In this document: piece by piece, positions 49,886 through 61,189 of the stretch
Layout of the letters: each line of letters starts with the position of its first letter
How positions within the stretch are numbered: position 1 is the first letter of the stretch
Assembly: GCF_963678635.1 (NCBI RefSeq)
Contig: NC_087063.1
Coordinates: 33,888,540-33,952,539 of the forward strand
Direction of reading: 5' to 3'
Length of the DNA stretch: 64,000 bases
From: Symsagittifera roscoffensis
Lineage: Eukaryota > Xenacoelomorpha > Acoela > Convolutidae
Notes under the pieces: generated by a model
Database searches by the model: none
Told to the model about the DNA's origin: nothing
The model's input: the letters and a program-made list of their open reading frames with translations, nothing else
Program-made: the position numbers and the translations under genes

Positions 49886-51166
49886 CCTTGGTTCAAAAAA
49901 AATGGCCGCGGCAATATTTTTGAAAAATGCGTATAGCTCGAAAGCGGCAAATTTTGGCAAAATGTGGCAAAAATAAAAAAGAAAGAAGTTGAACAGACTT
50001 TGTCGCCGTGTGAATCAATTGACAGGTACTTAGCTAATGAAAATGCTACACATCATTCTTCAACACAAAATTTTGAAATGCAAGCAAAACGCGATTTACT
50101 TGAATTTCTCTATGTCAACGACACCAAACAACGTGAATATCTGTCGAAACGGGTGAAAATGCCACCGCGTAGTTTCCGACGTAACATGAAAATCTTGGAA
50201 GAAAAGGGAACCTTGGAAAGAAAGAAAGGAAGCGGCCGACCTCTCCAAATTTCTGGCAATGAGAAAAAACGCTTATGTCAAATTGCGCTTAAATCTCCGT
50301 CGGCATCAACTCAAAATGTCTGTGATCGTTATAACGAGTTAGCTAGGACATCCGTCAGTAAATCCACAGTTTTCCGAGCTCTGAAATCGTCCGGCGTGCA
50401 GAAAAAGACTGCAAAAATCATCCCGAATATCACACCGGTCCATGAGCAAAAAAGAATCGAATTTTGCAGAACATGGAAGAACTTCAATTTCGGAGAAACC
50501 TGGCTTTCTGACGAGTGCATGTTCCAACTTCATCGGAATAAAATCAAGCTTTGGAGTTCTTATCGAAAAACGCCGCGAAAAGGTTTCCCGAAGTTTTCAC
50601 CCAAAATTATGGTCTGGGGAGCAATATCGAGTAAAGGTTTTTACATGAAAATCATCGAAAGAGGTACAATTGATAGTTCCAAGTACTGCGAAATTGTTGG
50701 TGACTTTATTCCTTACGCCACTGCATTTTTTCCCGATGGCTGGATACTAGAGCAGGACGGCGCCACACCCCATACTTCCCGACAAACTAAAGATTTTTTT
50801 GCCGAAAATTTGGTACAATTTTTGCAGTGGCCACCCAATTCTCCAGACATTAATCCAGTGGAAAATGTGTGGATGATGCTTAAATCCTTTGTTGAGAAGA
50901 AAAATCCGAAAACAAAAGACGAACTAATTCAGTATGTTCAAGAATCTCAACATGTAATTTTGCCAGCGGTAAGAAAAAATTTGATGGGTTCTATCCCGAC
51001 GCGTTTGGGCCAGTGTCTTGAAAACGAAGGAAAATTTGTGGAGAAATGGACTGGGACTGAATAGGCAAGACAAAGACGCAACAGACTCATATTTTCTTAT
51101 ATTATTTTGTTTGCTCACTGCTTAGAAAAATCTATTATTTCAGCGGCCACTTTTTTTGAACCAAGG
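49886..51166 (+). mobile_element. Tc1-like transposon, nearly complete
   Basis: 1281 bp bounded by TA. The left terminal repeat CCTTGGTTCAAAAAAAATGG (continuing CCGC) matches the inverse of the right end at 23 of 24 positions (A versus G at position 17). The flanks read TATA on both sides, so the TA target duplication is clear but its exact phase is ambiguous. The element contains one uninterrupted transposase frame, so it is recent. Confidence 0.9.
50078..51064 (+). CDS. Tc1-like DD34E transposase
   Basis: Cut-and-paste transposase that binds the terminal repeats and inserts at TA. From the first in-frame ATG (50078) it has 328 codons, close to the usual Tc1 length of about 340. The frame is open from just after a TAG at 49934, so up to 48 further codons precede this ATG but lack one; the 366-residue version would need a GTG start. 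I number from that GTG. Paired helix-turn-helix regions lie at 43-93 and about 97-145, with a GRP linker motif at 91-93. The DDE core has D183 (WLSDECMFQ), the VWGAISSKG block at 218, D265 (EQDGATPHTS) and E300 (SPDINPVENVW), with 34 residues between the last two acids. No stop or frameshift falls in the core. An ATG at 49927 opens a 21-codon basic frame one base out of register, so the true N-terminus may need a frameshift or may be damaged. Confidence 0.88.
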   Translation: MQAKRDLLEFLYVNDTKQREYLSKRVKMPPRSFRRNMKILEEKGTLERKKGSGRPLQISGNEKKRLCQIALKSPSASTQNVCDRYNELARTSVSKSTVFRALKSSGVQKKTAKIIPNITPVHEQKRIEFCRTWKNFNFGETWLSDECMFQLHRNKIKLWSSYRKTPRKGFPKFSPKIMVWGAISSKGFYMKIIERGTIDSSKYCEIVGDFIPYATAFFPDGWILEQDGATPHTSRQTKDFFAENLVQFLQWPPNSPDINPVENVWMMLKSFVEKKNPKTKDELIQYVQESQHVILPAVRKNLMGSIPTRLGQCLENEGKFVEKWTGTE

Positions 51167-51300
51167 TATATTATTCCAGTCGGGATTCGAACAAGATAAG
51201 ATAAACAACAGTGTCGAGAAAATCGGTTAGAAAATTTTGATTTTTTGTTCAATTTTGATTGGGAAAAGCGCGCGAGCAGGCTCATTCATGCAGTGAAAAC

Positions 51301-52880
51301 TACAATAGCTTAATTATGGTTATTTTAAGCCTTGAAATTTAGTTCTTCTTTTGGGAACTATTTTGGGACTTGAAATTTTCAAAATATACAAAAACATCTA
51401 CAGAAAAAATGCATAATTTCTTAAATTGTTTTCGATTTTCTGAATATATTTTTTTATTTTATCGATAATTTTCTGCCAATACTGTTGTTCATTTTGCTTG
51501 CATTACTTTGACTGTCAATTTTTCTAAGTTATAGTTTATCTTTCAGATTTTTTATCACACCACACAGAAAAAAGACACTAATGTTTTTCAAAAATTTCTT
51601 TGTTTTTTTAGGACTTTGTTCGGAAGATTTTGAGCTTCTTGCATAGTAACCGGCTCTCCTAGTTTAATATTATTCTGGATCTGTGGGTACACATCAGTAC
51701 CGTTCCCATGAATATGGCCTTGAATAAACTTCAAAAAAAAATTATCACAAAACAATAATATATAAAAAATGAGCTAAATAAATAGTTTCCAGAACGATAA
51801 TAGTAAAAGACTAAAAATTTATTTTTCAATTTTGCCAACAAAATTTTTCCCCAAAAACTTCAGTTTGATAAAAACTTTTTTCGTTTTTACCATTGCAATT
51901 TATCGATCTAGACGCAATGCAATCCCTAGTAAATTTTTACAGCATTGGGTCTCTTAACGCAATGTTTTGATCAATCAGTTAGCTTAATTCAAATAATTCT
52001 TAATTCGGAATGATTTCTGAGTCTGATTACATCGCTGCGATTTCGTTCTTAATAAAGTTTTTTTTTCAGATCGGAAACTCCGTTTTTCACATTTTATTTT
52101 CACATTTTGAAATGAATATATAAAATTGTGAAATAGCGCTTCGATGCCTAAAGATGCAAATTCAGATCGAAACTTGAAGTATATGTTTAAAAATATGAAG
52201 TATATGTCTATAAACATATATTTTAGTTTTTATATCGAAATTTGAATTTTTTCACCGACCGATACTTGAAGTCTCTTCAAAGGCATTTCAAAAAATTTAA
52301 CGTTTTCGGAAATGCTTTTCTGACCAAATTTTCTGGTTGCACCTTCGTTGACACTCGATGTAGCGCGAGCCTACTTATATTTATCATTTTAATGTGCGTT
52401 TACTCATTAAATATTCCCATTTTTCAAAGGGATATGAAATTAGTCTTAAATTTTTAACAAAGATGATTTGGTCCGAGAAAACTATAGCGTTTTTGCTCTC
52501 CATTAAGCCAGCTTAAGGCAATTGGCATAAAAAGGCAAGTCAAAAGAGAGGTTTCGAAAAATTTTGGCCTAACTGGATTTTATGAGAGCACATTTTCTCG
52601 AGAAAACATCAAAACATGGCAAGTTTTTTCGCTAAAAATAACTAAATTGATGAAAATCAAAAACTTTTAAAAGTTTTGGCATTCAGTCTTCTGCAATGTA
52701 AGCAAAAAAGGTGTCAGCAATTGAATTGACTTACCATCAATCGAAACATCAGACAGCTAACGAAAAATAAACAAAGAAAATGGCGATTGAAATGTAAGCA
52801 AAATTATGGAAATTTCTGGACGAAAAATGTAAATTTTTATAGGGAAATCGGTTGGTCTGTACTATAGTTAGAACACTCTG
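51301..52880. other. AT-rich noncoding DNA, nothing recognised
   Basis: No domain-bearing frame or recurring repeat. Confidence 0.4.
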
Positions 52881-52932
52881 GCGTGCTGGTGATGAATTGA
52901 AATTGGATTTTAAGCAGAGCGACAGAAGAAAT

Positions 52933-52975
<43 letters not shown>

Positions 52976-54000
52976 AACAGAGGAGATGACTTATGGTGTA
53001 AGCGTGAGACTTTGGTGGAGGAATGGAATTAAGGAGCTATTATGGTACGGCGACAAAGACATACATCTGTTACTGCGCGATGGTTGGAGTTTAGCAGCAA
53101 CATAGGAGGAAGAGTGTAAATTGAAACGCCACTTGAAGCTATACGACACTCGCTGTATAACTGCGGGGAATATGAACAAGAATTACAGGAAAAGAGGGGA
53201 GGAGAAGGAGAGAATTAGAGGTGGGGAGGTGATATTTTATTTTTTGGGGAAGCGAAACTGCACAGCAGATGATCTTTTCAGGCCTGGCTACTCTAAGAAA
53301 AAAGTCCGCTAGACGATTCCTCTGAAAATCTGAATAAACTTAAATTAAAGCCTATCTGGAGACCAAGTTATAAATTTTTATCAGCCATTGAAGTTATCGC
53401 ATAGATGCAAAGGCCAACTAGACCGATTAAAAATCTGAAAAAGAAACGCAGATCATTTGAAATTTTTCTCGTTTTCAAAAACAGCGAATTTGGAGGAACT
53501 AACAGTTAATAATAAAAGTCTTCGCGATACTGTTCGCTAGTTTGACTGGCTTTTCCTGATTTGACTGACTATAAAACTATTCCAGGATACTTTATTTTAT
53601 TGTACGTATACACATACACACATCATAGGTATGTTCTAAGACCGACAAAAGATTAAATGAAGGCTGATTCCTTTGAAGCGATAAGAATGCAAATGAATAT
53701 AAAAAGTCAAAGAAGTCCTTTAATGCGGCCGCGTCAATTTCTGTTACAATTGAGCAATGGGATAAATTAAGTGTGATAGCAAGTTCAGTTCGTATTTTTG
53801 GCTCAGTTTCATACCATTCTGAAATCAGCGTCGTCTAAAACCGCTGACGATGAGTGAATTATGAGCAGACTAAGAGGGAGGACAGGAGATAGATCTCCTT
53901 GTTAGTAGTAGGCGAACACGTGATCAGTAAATTGAATAGATGGTATGCAGACTGAGCATATTACCTTTTACATCCGATTCCCCTTAAGTAGCTTAAATGA
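52881..54000. other. Higher-complexity noncoding island with a (GA)n microsatellite
   Basis: More balanced composition than its flanks and no transposon fragments. No frame has a recognisable domain; the open frame at 53121-53312 is basic and unrecognised. Confidence 0.35.
52936..52970 (+). repeat. (GA)n microsatellite
   Basis: Uninterrupted GA dinucleotides over about 34 bases, an easy length polymorphism. Confidence 0.9.
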
Positions 54001-54737
54001 CGTTTTAGCCTTTAATGATACAACGCATTTCTTACTCAGATAATAGAACGAAAAAAAACACTGCGTTTTTGCAATGCGATACTTAATAATTTCAAAAACG
54101 ATGTTTTAGATTGAAATTGCATCAGTCCTTTAATGAATATTGCCGGCATCCATTGCAGAAGATTTTATTCTATAATAAGAATTTTTATAATAAAAGTTGT
54201 TAAGAAAAATCTGCGTTTTCTTATAATATCAATATTTCACAAACGTAATTGCATAATTGAAAGCGGTTTCAAAAATCTTATTTTTTTAAGACTTCATTAT
54301 CATAACCCATAGTTATATGATAGTGGCGTATGATAGTGAAGTCATAAAACCCTCCTGTTTTTTTAGACATGTTCGCAGTATAAATTTAAGGGTAAAATCA
54401 ATCAATAGTTTTTGTCGGACGTTTTTTGAAAAAAAATGATTTTTTATGACGGCGCTACAAAGAAATGAAAGACGTTAAATCGTTAACTTATCAATAGCTC
54501 ATCTTTTTCATTACTTCGATGAAGTGTATAAGTATGATTTAGCTCACTTTTCCCCTCGGAAATTGAACGGCTAAACAAAGAACAGATCATTCCTACGGTA
54601 CTGTTTGTAGACCTCTACGTTTAACCAGTCTGAATCTACTCCCCGAAGATGTTCTAGGTCCACCCCTGGGATGAATTTCAAAATCTAACTCAAGTGTTTG
54701 ATTCGCAAAATAAAAATGAATTCATCTGTGGAGGAAA
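54001..54737. other. AT-rich noncoding DNA, nothing recognised
   Basis: No repeat family or coding signal seen. Confidence 0.4.
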
Positions 54738-55254
54738 CAAGACTGCTCGTATCAACGCGAAGCCTTAAATGTTCCGACTACCTTTGAAGGTCTATGGAGC
54801 AGTGATGACATAAAAAAAATAAATGTAATAAAAATAAAAATGAACTTTTTTTAATTTGAGATTTATTTTGAGAAAATCATCCGCCACTACACGCCATATA
54901 GAGTACTTAGTGATAAACTTCGCTAGTAGTAACATATCAATTCTGGCAACTTATCTTCCTTCAGCCAATTTGGAACGATTTCTACGACGGATTAAATAGC
55001 CGCTTACGCGTGAATAGCGCGAAATATATCACGCGTTAATCGGCCCGAGTTGGCCAAATTAGCATTCTGTAGACCACTATAGTTTTGCAAAAAATGATCT
55101 CAGATAAAAAAAAATAAATTTGAGCTCAAAACAACAATACTTTTTGGCTAATAAAAAAATTTGTCAAAAGTGGCAGGTTGAAAGGTCGAAATTTGTCTGG
55201 AAAAAAAAGCCACCCGAGCACAAATATTTCGTCACTTTCTTCAAAAGTCGGAAC
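54738..55254 (-). mobile_element. Diverged Helentron-like (HINE) copy, reverse
   Basis: CAAGACTGCTCGTATCAACG at one end and AAAGTCGGAAC at the other. The body keeps GGAACGATTTCTACGACGG and CGCGAAATATATCACGCG. The 3' hairpin is broken (CAACGCGAAGCCTTAA). Confidence 0.7.
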
Positions 55255-56424
55255 AAAAATCATAGGAAAAACGAACATTTGCACATGCTCCTACAACACA
55301 TATAATCTTACAACAGTAAAAACTAGAGGAAATATTGAACCTCCGGAATCTAGCGAAATTCTAAGAAACTAGCTCTACAATTTGGCATACTGCTAAAAGC
55401 GTTTTGGACGGGATGGGCTGTAATTATGGTAAATGCTTTTCAAAAACCAAAACAGACTTTTTGAAAAAAATTATAGGATACATAATTCAACTCTAATGAA
55501 CTTTACTAAGTCTGTACGAAAAAATAACGAAAAAACAATTTAAAGGAAAATTTCCGAGAATGCGGATAAACAGTACCCAAGTAACCCATTCGAAGAAAAG
55601 GACTATGACCGAGACCAGGGCCCTGGAATAAACATATAAAAAATAAAAATGCAAATACACTTAGTCATGTTTTGTCATGTTTTGCTTTTCTGTCTCTATA
55701 ATCAATAAGATTTGGTTATTTTTTGAGAAAGCACAATTTAAAAAAAAAATTCAAATCATGAAAAAAATCATTGTTAACCTAGAAAACACTAAGATAATGG
55801 CACCAGTCACTGAAAAGTAACAGAGTAACAGAAAGAAAATTGCAAACAAAATCATTATATTGACTAAAAGTTTTTCATTTTCTTCGAAAAATAATTTAAT
55901 AAAAAAGATTATAATCGATTATATTGAGATATTAGTGCTTAGAAAAAAAATGAAGTTTTAATCCAGTTTTAACCGATCATAATCAATAAAGTTTGTAACT
56001 CTGTAGAAACTGTCTATTAAATGAAAATATGATCAATTATCATCAATGGAACTCGAGTGCGGGTATATTGTGACCTCAGTGAGAAAAAATGCATTTTTTT
56101 CTCAACACAATTTTCCAGAGCCAACATCAGCAAGCATTTTTTGACTTATTATTTTTGGCTCATCAAAAAATGTTTCGATTAATTAAAAGTATAATTTATC
56201 AAAATATATTACGTTTTGCTCATAGAACAAAAAATCTGTTTACCTGCATTCATAAAAAAAATTAATTATATCGGATTTTTATGGTCTTAAGTGTTAACAA
56301 GATACTCGATTCCCCGGTTGACCTCTTACAACAAAAAGGAACAAAAGTTGATTGTAATGTATGGTTTTTATCAAACTTAAATTAGTTGTAGTCCATTTAA
56401 AATCAATTGAAATCAATTTTTTTT
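55255..56424. other. AT-rich noncoding DNA, nothing recognised
   Basis: A GATTATAATCGATTATA motif near 55908 is of the kind that is dense at 61.4-63.8 kb. Confidence 0.4.
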
Positions 56425-56943
56425 GTTCCGACTTTCGATACGAAAGTAACGGAATATTTGTGCTCGGGTTGGGTTTTTTTTTCAGACAAGTTTCGACTTT
56501 TTAACTAGCCATTTTTGACGGAATTTTTCATTCGAAAGCTATTGTTGTCCTGAGCTCAAATTTTAAAAGATATTTTACCTGTGATCATTTTTCGTAAAGT
56601 TATGGGGGCTTTAAAGATTGCCATTTTGGCCAATTTGGGACAATTAACTCGCGATATATTTCGCGCTACTAACGCGTAAGCGGAGAGTTACTCCGTCTTA
56701 AAATTGTTCCAAATTGGTTGAAAGAAGCGTTTTTGCCATAATTGATTTGTTACAAGGAGCGAAATCTATCCTTTTGTACTTTGTATGGCGTGTGGGGGGA
56801 TGGTTTTCACAAAAAAAAATCAAATTTTAGAAAAAAAAATTTCATTTTATTTTTTCTTACATTTAATTTTTTAATGTTATTACTGCTCCACCTTTAAAGG
56901 CAGTCGGAACATTCAGCGCTTCGCCCTGATACGAGCAGTCTTG
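56425..56943 (+). mobile_element. Helentron-like (HINE) copy, forward, well preserved
   Basis: 519 bp, starting GTTCCGACTTTCGATACG in a T run and ending GAGCAGTCTTG before TTTT. The central hairpin is mutated, and the 3' hairpin has one change (TCAGCGCTTCGCCCTGA). Confidence 0.75.
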
Positions 56944-57807
56944 TTTTATTTTATTTTTGGTTCGCAACATGCAAAATTTTGTAAGAATATCTTCATTTAT
57001 CAAATAATTAATGACGAAATCTTGCATAACGCTGTTAAGCCTACTCGATTTCTACCCCTACCCTTTCTAAAATTGTTAAGGGATCCCATTTCACCTCTCA
57101 ACTTTTCCTCTCTTGTCCTCTTACCATCCCCTTTAACGTTTGCTCCTTTGTTCAGTAACTCCAACAATAAAGCCCCTCCCCCCTCCCCCAACAGAACGAA
57201 TCAGCCGCTCCTACCACCAAAACTAGCCTACCACATGCAATCCCACCAAATGTGTTTTTTGGCTAGCAATCCCGGTCAAATATATTATTTTCAACGTAAA
57301 TAAACAAATAAATGAAATCATCCTCATTCACAAAAGTAACTTTAAAAAACAACGAATGCCTTTTTTTTTTAACTTTTCTTGGAAAGTTTTGACTACAAAA
57401 TTGCTAATATTTTTCTTAACTAGTATGTACACCATTCTATTTTTGGTTCATTATATTTGGCTCATCAAAAAAAAACATTTAGCCTTATCAAAATTATAAT
57501 TTTATGGCTCTCTAAATTTATTGAATTTGTCTCTGATAATAAAAAATTATATGGCCGCATCTAAGAGAAGTCAAAAGAAGTCAAACTGAAAAGATTTTTG
57601 TGGTTTAAAGAGTGGTCTGATGGTTTTTGGACAAGTTTAGATCCTCATTCTAACAGCCCACGTTTTTTTTGCATCACAAATTTGAAGACATTATTTGGCA
57701 ATTTTTTACTGTTTTGGTTTTTTAGAATTCTTAGTGTGTTGGACTAAAGAGCGTTGATTTCCATTTTCTAAGCAAAGTGGGTCATCAGTTAAAAACTTTG
57801 AAATGTA
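56944..57807. other. AT-rich noncoding DNA, nothing recognised
   Basis: The plus frame at 56941-57303 is proline- and serine-rich because of a C-rich tract at 57050-57240, with no domain. Confidence 0.35.
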
Positions 57808-57960
57808 GCACGTTTCGCCCCTCACACATTTCGTACTCACGTTCCGCTCCTTACTTATCTCACAATTAATCAACCACCGCTTTCTTAATTTACGATTTGA
57901 GGGGCGAAATGTGAGTGGGGCGAAATGTGCCAATAATTTCATGAAGGGCGAAATGTGTCA
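57808..57960. repeat. Inverted and direct repeats of GGGGCGAAATGTG
   Basis: The left block (about 57808-57840) is the inverse of CGAAATGTGTGAGGGGCGAA. The right block (57896-57957) carries GAGGGGCGAAATGTGAG, TGGGGCGAAATGTGCC and AAGGGCGAAATGTGTC. The two arms flank about 60 bases. Confidence 0.7.
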
Positions 57961-58047
57961 ATATCAAAATTTTGGTTTTATCCCAATTGAATCACCTAAT
58001 TGGTGAAAACGTCATACATTTATACTCAAATGATGTCAATTATGACC

Positions 58048-58093
58048 TAAGACGTCGGAACTTTCATGGCTTAGCCTTGATGCCAACAGTCTT
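58048..58093 (+). mobile_element. Helentron-like (HINE) 3' end fragment, forward
   Basis: GACGTCGGAACTTTCATGGC, TTAGCCTTGATGCC and ACAGTCTTAAT match only the last part of the element. Confidence 0.45.
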
Positions 58094-58632
58094 AATCAAT
58101 TTACAATAATTATTCCCATGCTTTAAAAAATGAATATTTACCTCTACCATCTGACTTTTGTTGATGGAACTTTATAATTAGTCTCAATAAATTCTAATAT
58201 AATTCGGACAAGAACTGGAAAAAGACAACTTTTTTGTCAAATTCGATTTCGATTTCTTCTAAGGAACTTTGGTCAACCTCCGTGTTTAGACGGATAGATA
58301 AAACTATTTATAGGTTTGATTGCTTTTTAAATAAAAATATCCCTACCTTAAAACGCTAATCCCCACGAATCGGCGTCTTTCAGTTAAAAATAGAGCGGCG
58401 GTGAGTTGTAACTAAAGTGACAGCTAGTGCTTCGTTATGTGCCCAAATGAAATTTCTAAGCCCCGTAATTACCTCTTGCTGGTAAGAAAGAAAACCGGAA
58501 ACAAATAATTGGCAGTTATATTATCAGATCTGGACCCACGTGAACACAATTGTTAACAGCCACATGAAGTGAACACTTTTCCCGTTGGTATAAAAGCTTA
58601 GACGTATACAGAAAGGAATTCATTTTACTTAC

Positions 58633-58740
58633 CAATAAGCCGAAAAATAAAAGCGTATGGCAATTGGCTGCACAATCTGATTCTTTTCGACAAGTTTTCA
58701 TTTTTTCGAAACCCAACAAAAGGGAATTTATCTTATGCAT
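58633..58740 (-). other. Exon-like segment, minus strand, ATG to TTG|GTAAGT
   Basis: 36 codons from an ATG, with cysteines at 17, 23 and 27, ending in phase 0 at a consensus donor. A TTGCAG acceptor-like site lies upstream near 58780. Its frame does not join that of 59052-59157. Unrecognised. Confidence 0.2.
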
Positions 58741-59051
58741 TTTTTTTGCAAAATTGAGAATAAAAACTCAAGTACTGCAATGTTAATAAACTATAAGTTT
58801 GTTATTTCTTTTTAAAAATCTTGTAGCGTTATTTCAAAAATAAGTTCAGAGATCGAACCGCAAGGACAAAAACGGTAGATTTAGAGTCCATATTCAGCTT
58901 TTCAAAAACACCAATAAAAGCGACAACTTCTGTGAAAGCACCATAAAAATCTTTCGTAAACCTTTACACTACTCTCATACGCCAAATGGTAGAAGAAATA
59001 GGGAAAACAGTCCGTAGACCAAAATAGCACAGCAGCAGCGCCACAGCTTAC

Positions 59052-59157
59052 CTGCTTCTACAACTGCCAGACTCAAGAAATCTTGCTTTTCCAGAGTAAA
59101 CTGTACTCTATAGCCAACAGTGGGATACCAATTTAACCCTCTTAGCGTTTTGTCTGT
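59052..59157 (-). other. Exon-like segment, minus strand, ending in CAG|GTAAGC
   Basis: About 35 codons are open between an in-frame TAG that could be part of an AG acceptor (59158-59160) and a strong donor at 59051. The translation (including TVGYRVQFTLEKQDF and SLAVVEA) is not low in complexity, unlike most frames here. No family is recognised, and it could be chance. Confidence 0.25.
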
Positions 59158-60350
59158 CTAGCGGGTCAAAATAGCACAACGCGGCGAGCTTTGAGGGGGA
59201 GGGAAATAAACCCTAGCATCTGACTTTCTCTAGTGTGCTGCGTGCAGGGCGAATTATTGGCACGGCGAATTACGTGGACTAACTCGGGCATAAATTAGCC
59301 CGGCAATAAGTCGGAGAATTGGCAAATAGTCCTAAAGGTGTGCAACTAACAGATAGATGTACCTTGAGCCGAAAGCTTTAGTGAAAACGCTTTCGGTGTA
59401 ATGATGTGCGCTTTATTGTTGACGACGGTGTACTATTTTCCCGATGAATATGGAGGACATAGAGTGTGTTTTCAACCGATGTATTCAAGAATTAGTCACA
59501 AAAATGTATGAGCTCTAACTTAATCGAGCTTTTCGATCTAGTTTCGCAGCTGGCACTTTTTCGACTTGGTTGCCACTTGGGATCATTGCCCTCATGGTTA
59601 AAGCTAGCCCAGTTGAGAGTGGGTTTTATTCTGACTTTTAGATTACTTCTCGAATAATAGCACAGATTAACGTTATTTTCCCTTATTTTAACGGCGGTGG
59701 GCCGGCAACTGCAGCTATACCACTGAAGAAAGAAGGAGACTTAGTGGTGGGCCTGATTTTGAGGAGCGCTACACTACGCAGTCGCCGTAACAGAAAGGGA
59801 GCGAGCGAGAAAGGTGCAAATTATGCAGAGGGTTGGCTCTTTAGCTCAGCAGTGGCAAATTAGAAGCCCAATTTTTCCGGTCAGAGAGAACAGATATAAT
59901 ATCAAACGGCATTCGGTATAAAATGATATAGCATGTATAAATAGATAAGAATGCGTGCTAGCGGGCTCTATATCTTAATAGATTGCCAAACGTTTTCATG
60001 AAAACGAGGTTTGCATGCTGAATTGGCCACACATTCTGCCGCATAGGTTTCATATTCAGAGGGCAAAAAATATATAATCTCCGGCCGCAGTTATTGGGGC
60101 AAAACAACAACAAAAACGAAAACGAAATTCTGTTATTTTGGTTTGAATTCTTTTCAAAGTTTTTTTTTTGTTACTTTATTTCATGATGCGATTAAATCAG
60201 TAGCCTCTAGCCCTCTGAATTCTGGCTCCCAGTTTTTTCCAAAGGGTTCCCCCTTTAGTACTATTTCACACAGAGACGAAGCTGAGCTTCACATCACTTG
60301 CGATACAACAAGTGTAAGATAAAAAACAACTTGGCACTCAAGAAATAGCA

Positions 60351-61159
60351 AAGAGGAATTCAAAAAAATGTTACTATTAAAAAAAAATGAAAACAAACGA
60401 AAAACTTAATAAAAAACGATCAACTTTTCTCGTGTTTAACTTTGTTAAATTTTTCTTAATGAGGGCTATTGCTGGGTTGACATTCAGCACTCAAAACAGA
60501 GTTTCATCGATTGAGTCTTATCAATCAAAACAATTACACAAGAAGTTTTCAGGATACAAAAAATTCAGTGAATAGGCCGACAAAATTAAAGCCGACGCTC
60601 ATCAGTAGAAACTCAACCAAAAACTTTTGACAAAAAATTGCATGTAGCGCCCTCAAAGGACCAAAAATTAGCATTAATGTAGTGTATGCAAAGTTTATAC
60701 ACAATTTGGGGTACTCGTTCGGAATCGGAATTATGGTCTCCTATTTAAAATTTTATCGGCTCCTATTTAAAAAGTTTGCTTAGCAATGTGGTCCGCCAGA
60801 CCACTTGAATTGTACTTCATGTGGATGAACACAAAAAACAGTATTTCAAGTGGATAAAAACAAAAAGTTGCTCTTCAAGTGGGTGAAAACAAAAGGTATT
60901 ATTTTTCTTTTCCTTGAAAGATATTCTGCTGATAAAGGAAGTATCAAAATATCATTTTTTTGGCAAAATTTTGAATCGGAAAAACTTTTTTAAGAGAAAA
61001 ACGTATTCTCAAACCAATCACCCCAAATTGTCAACTTTTTGATCTTGCTATGACCGAAGTTTAACATGGTCAAAAAACAATAGCCCACTGACAATTTGGC
61101 GTTGTCCGAAACATAAATCTCAAAAAGAATCATTAAAATAAGGAAAAAAACTCAAAATC
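60351..61159. other. AT-rich noncoding DNA, nothing recognised
   Basis: Sequence before the Merlin relic. No terminal inverted repeat was identified. Confidence 0.35.
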
Positions 61160-61189
61160 ATGTTTTCTTATTTTTGGGCTAATCAAATG

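Larger units (their letters stand above)
49772..51300 (+). repeat. Dispersed repeat copy split by the Tc1-like transposon
   Basis: Left part 49772-49885 and right part 51167-51300 together match 3025-3230 in order. This places the Tc1 insertion after the repeat arrived. Confidence 0.5.
58340..60350. other. Higher-complexity island with two minus-strand exon-like segments
   Basis: Texture as in the 12.0-14.6 kb island, with no transposon fragments. An 8-bp stem (CCGAAAGC / GCTTTCGG) lies at 59369-59396. Two minus-strand open segments that end in good donors are listed separately. Confidence 0.35.

Noticed and set aside
56941-57303. 120-codon proline-rich plus frame
   Set aside because: Starts inside a HINE terminus without a natural ATG and reads a C-rich tract. 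No domain.
59369-59396. Hairpin CCGAAAGC / GCTTTCGG as a microRNA precursor
   Set aside because: The stem is only 8 bp with a 12-base loop, far too short for a pre-miRNA.
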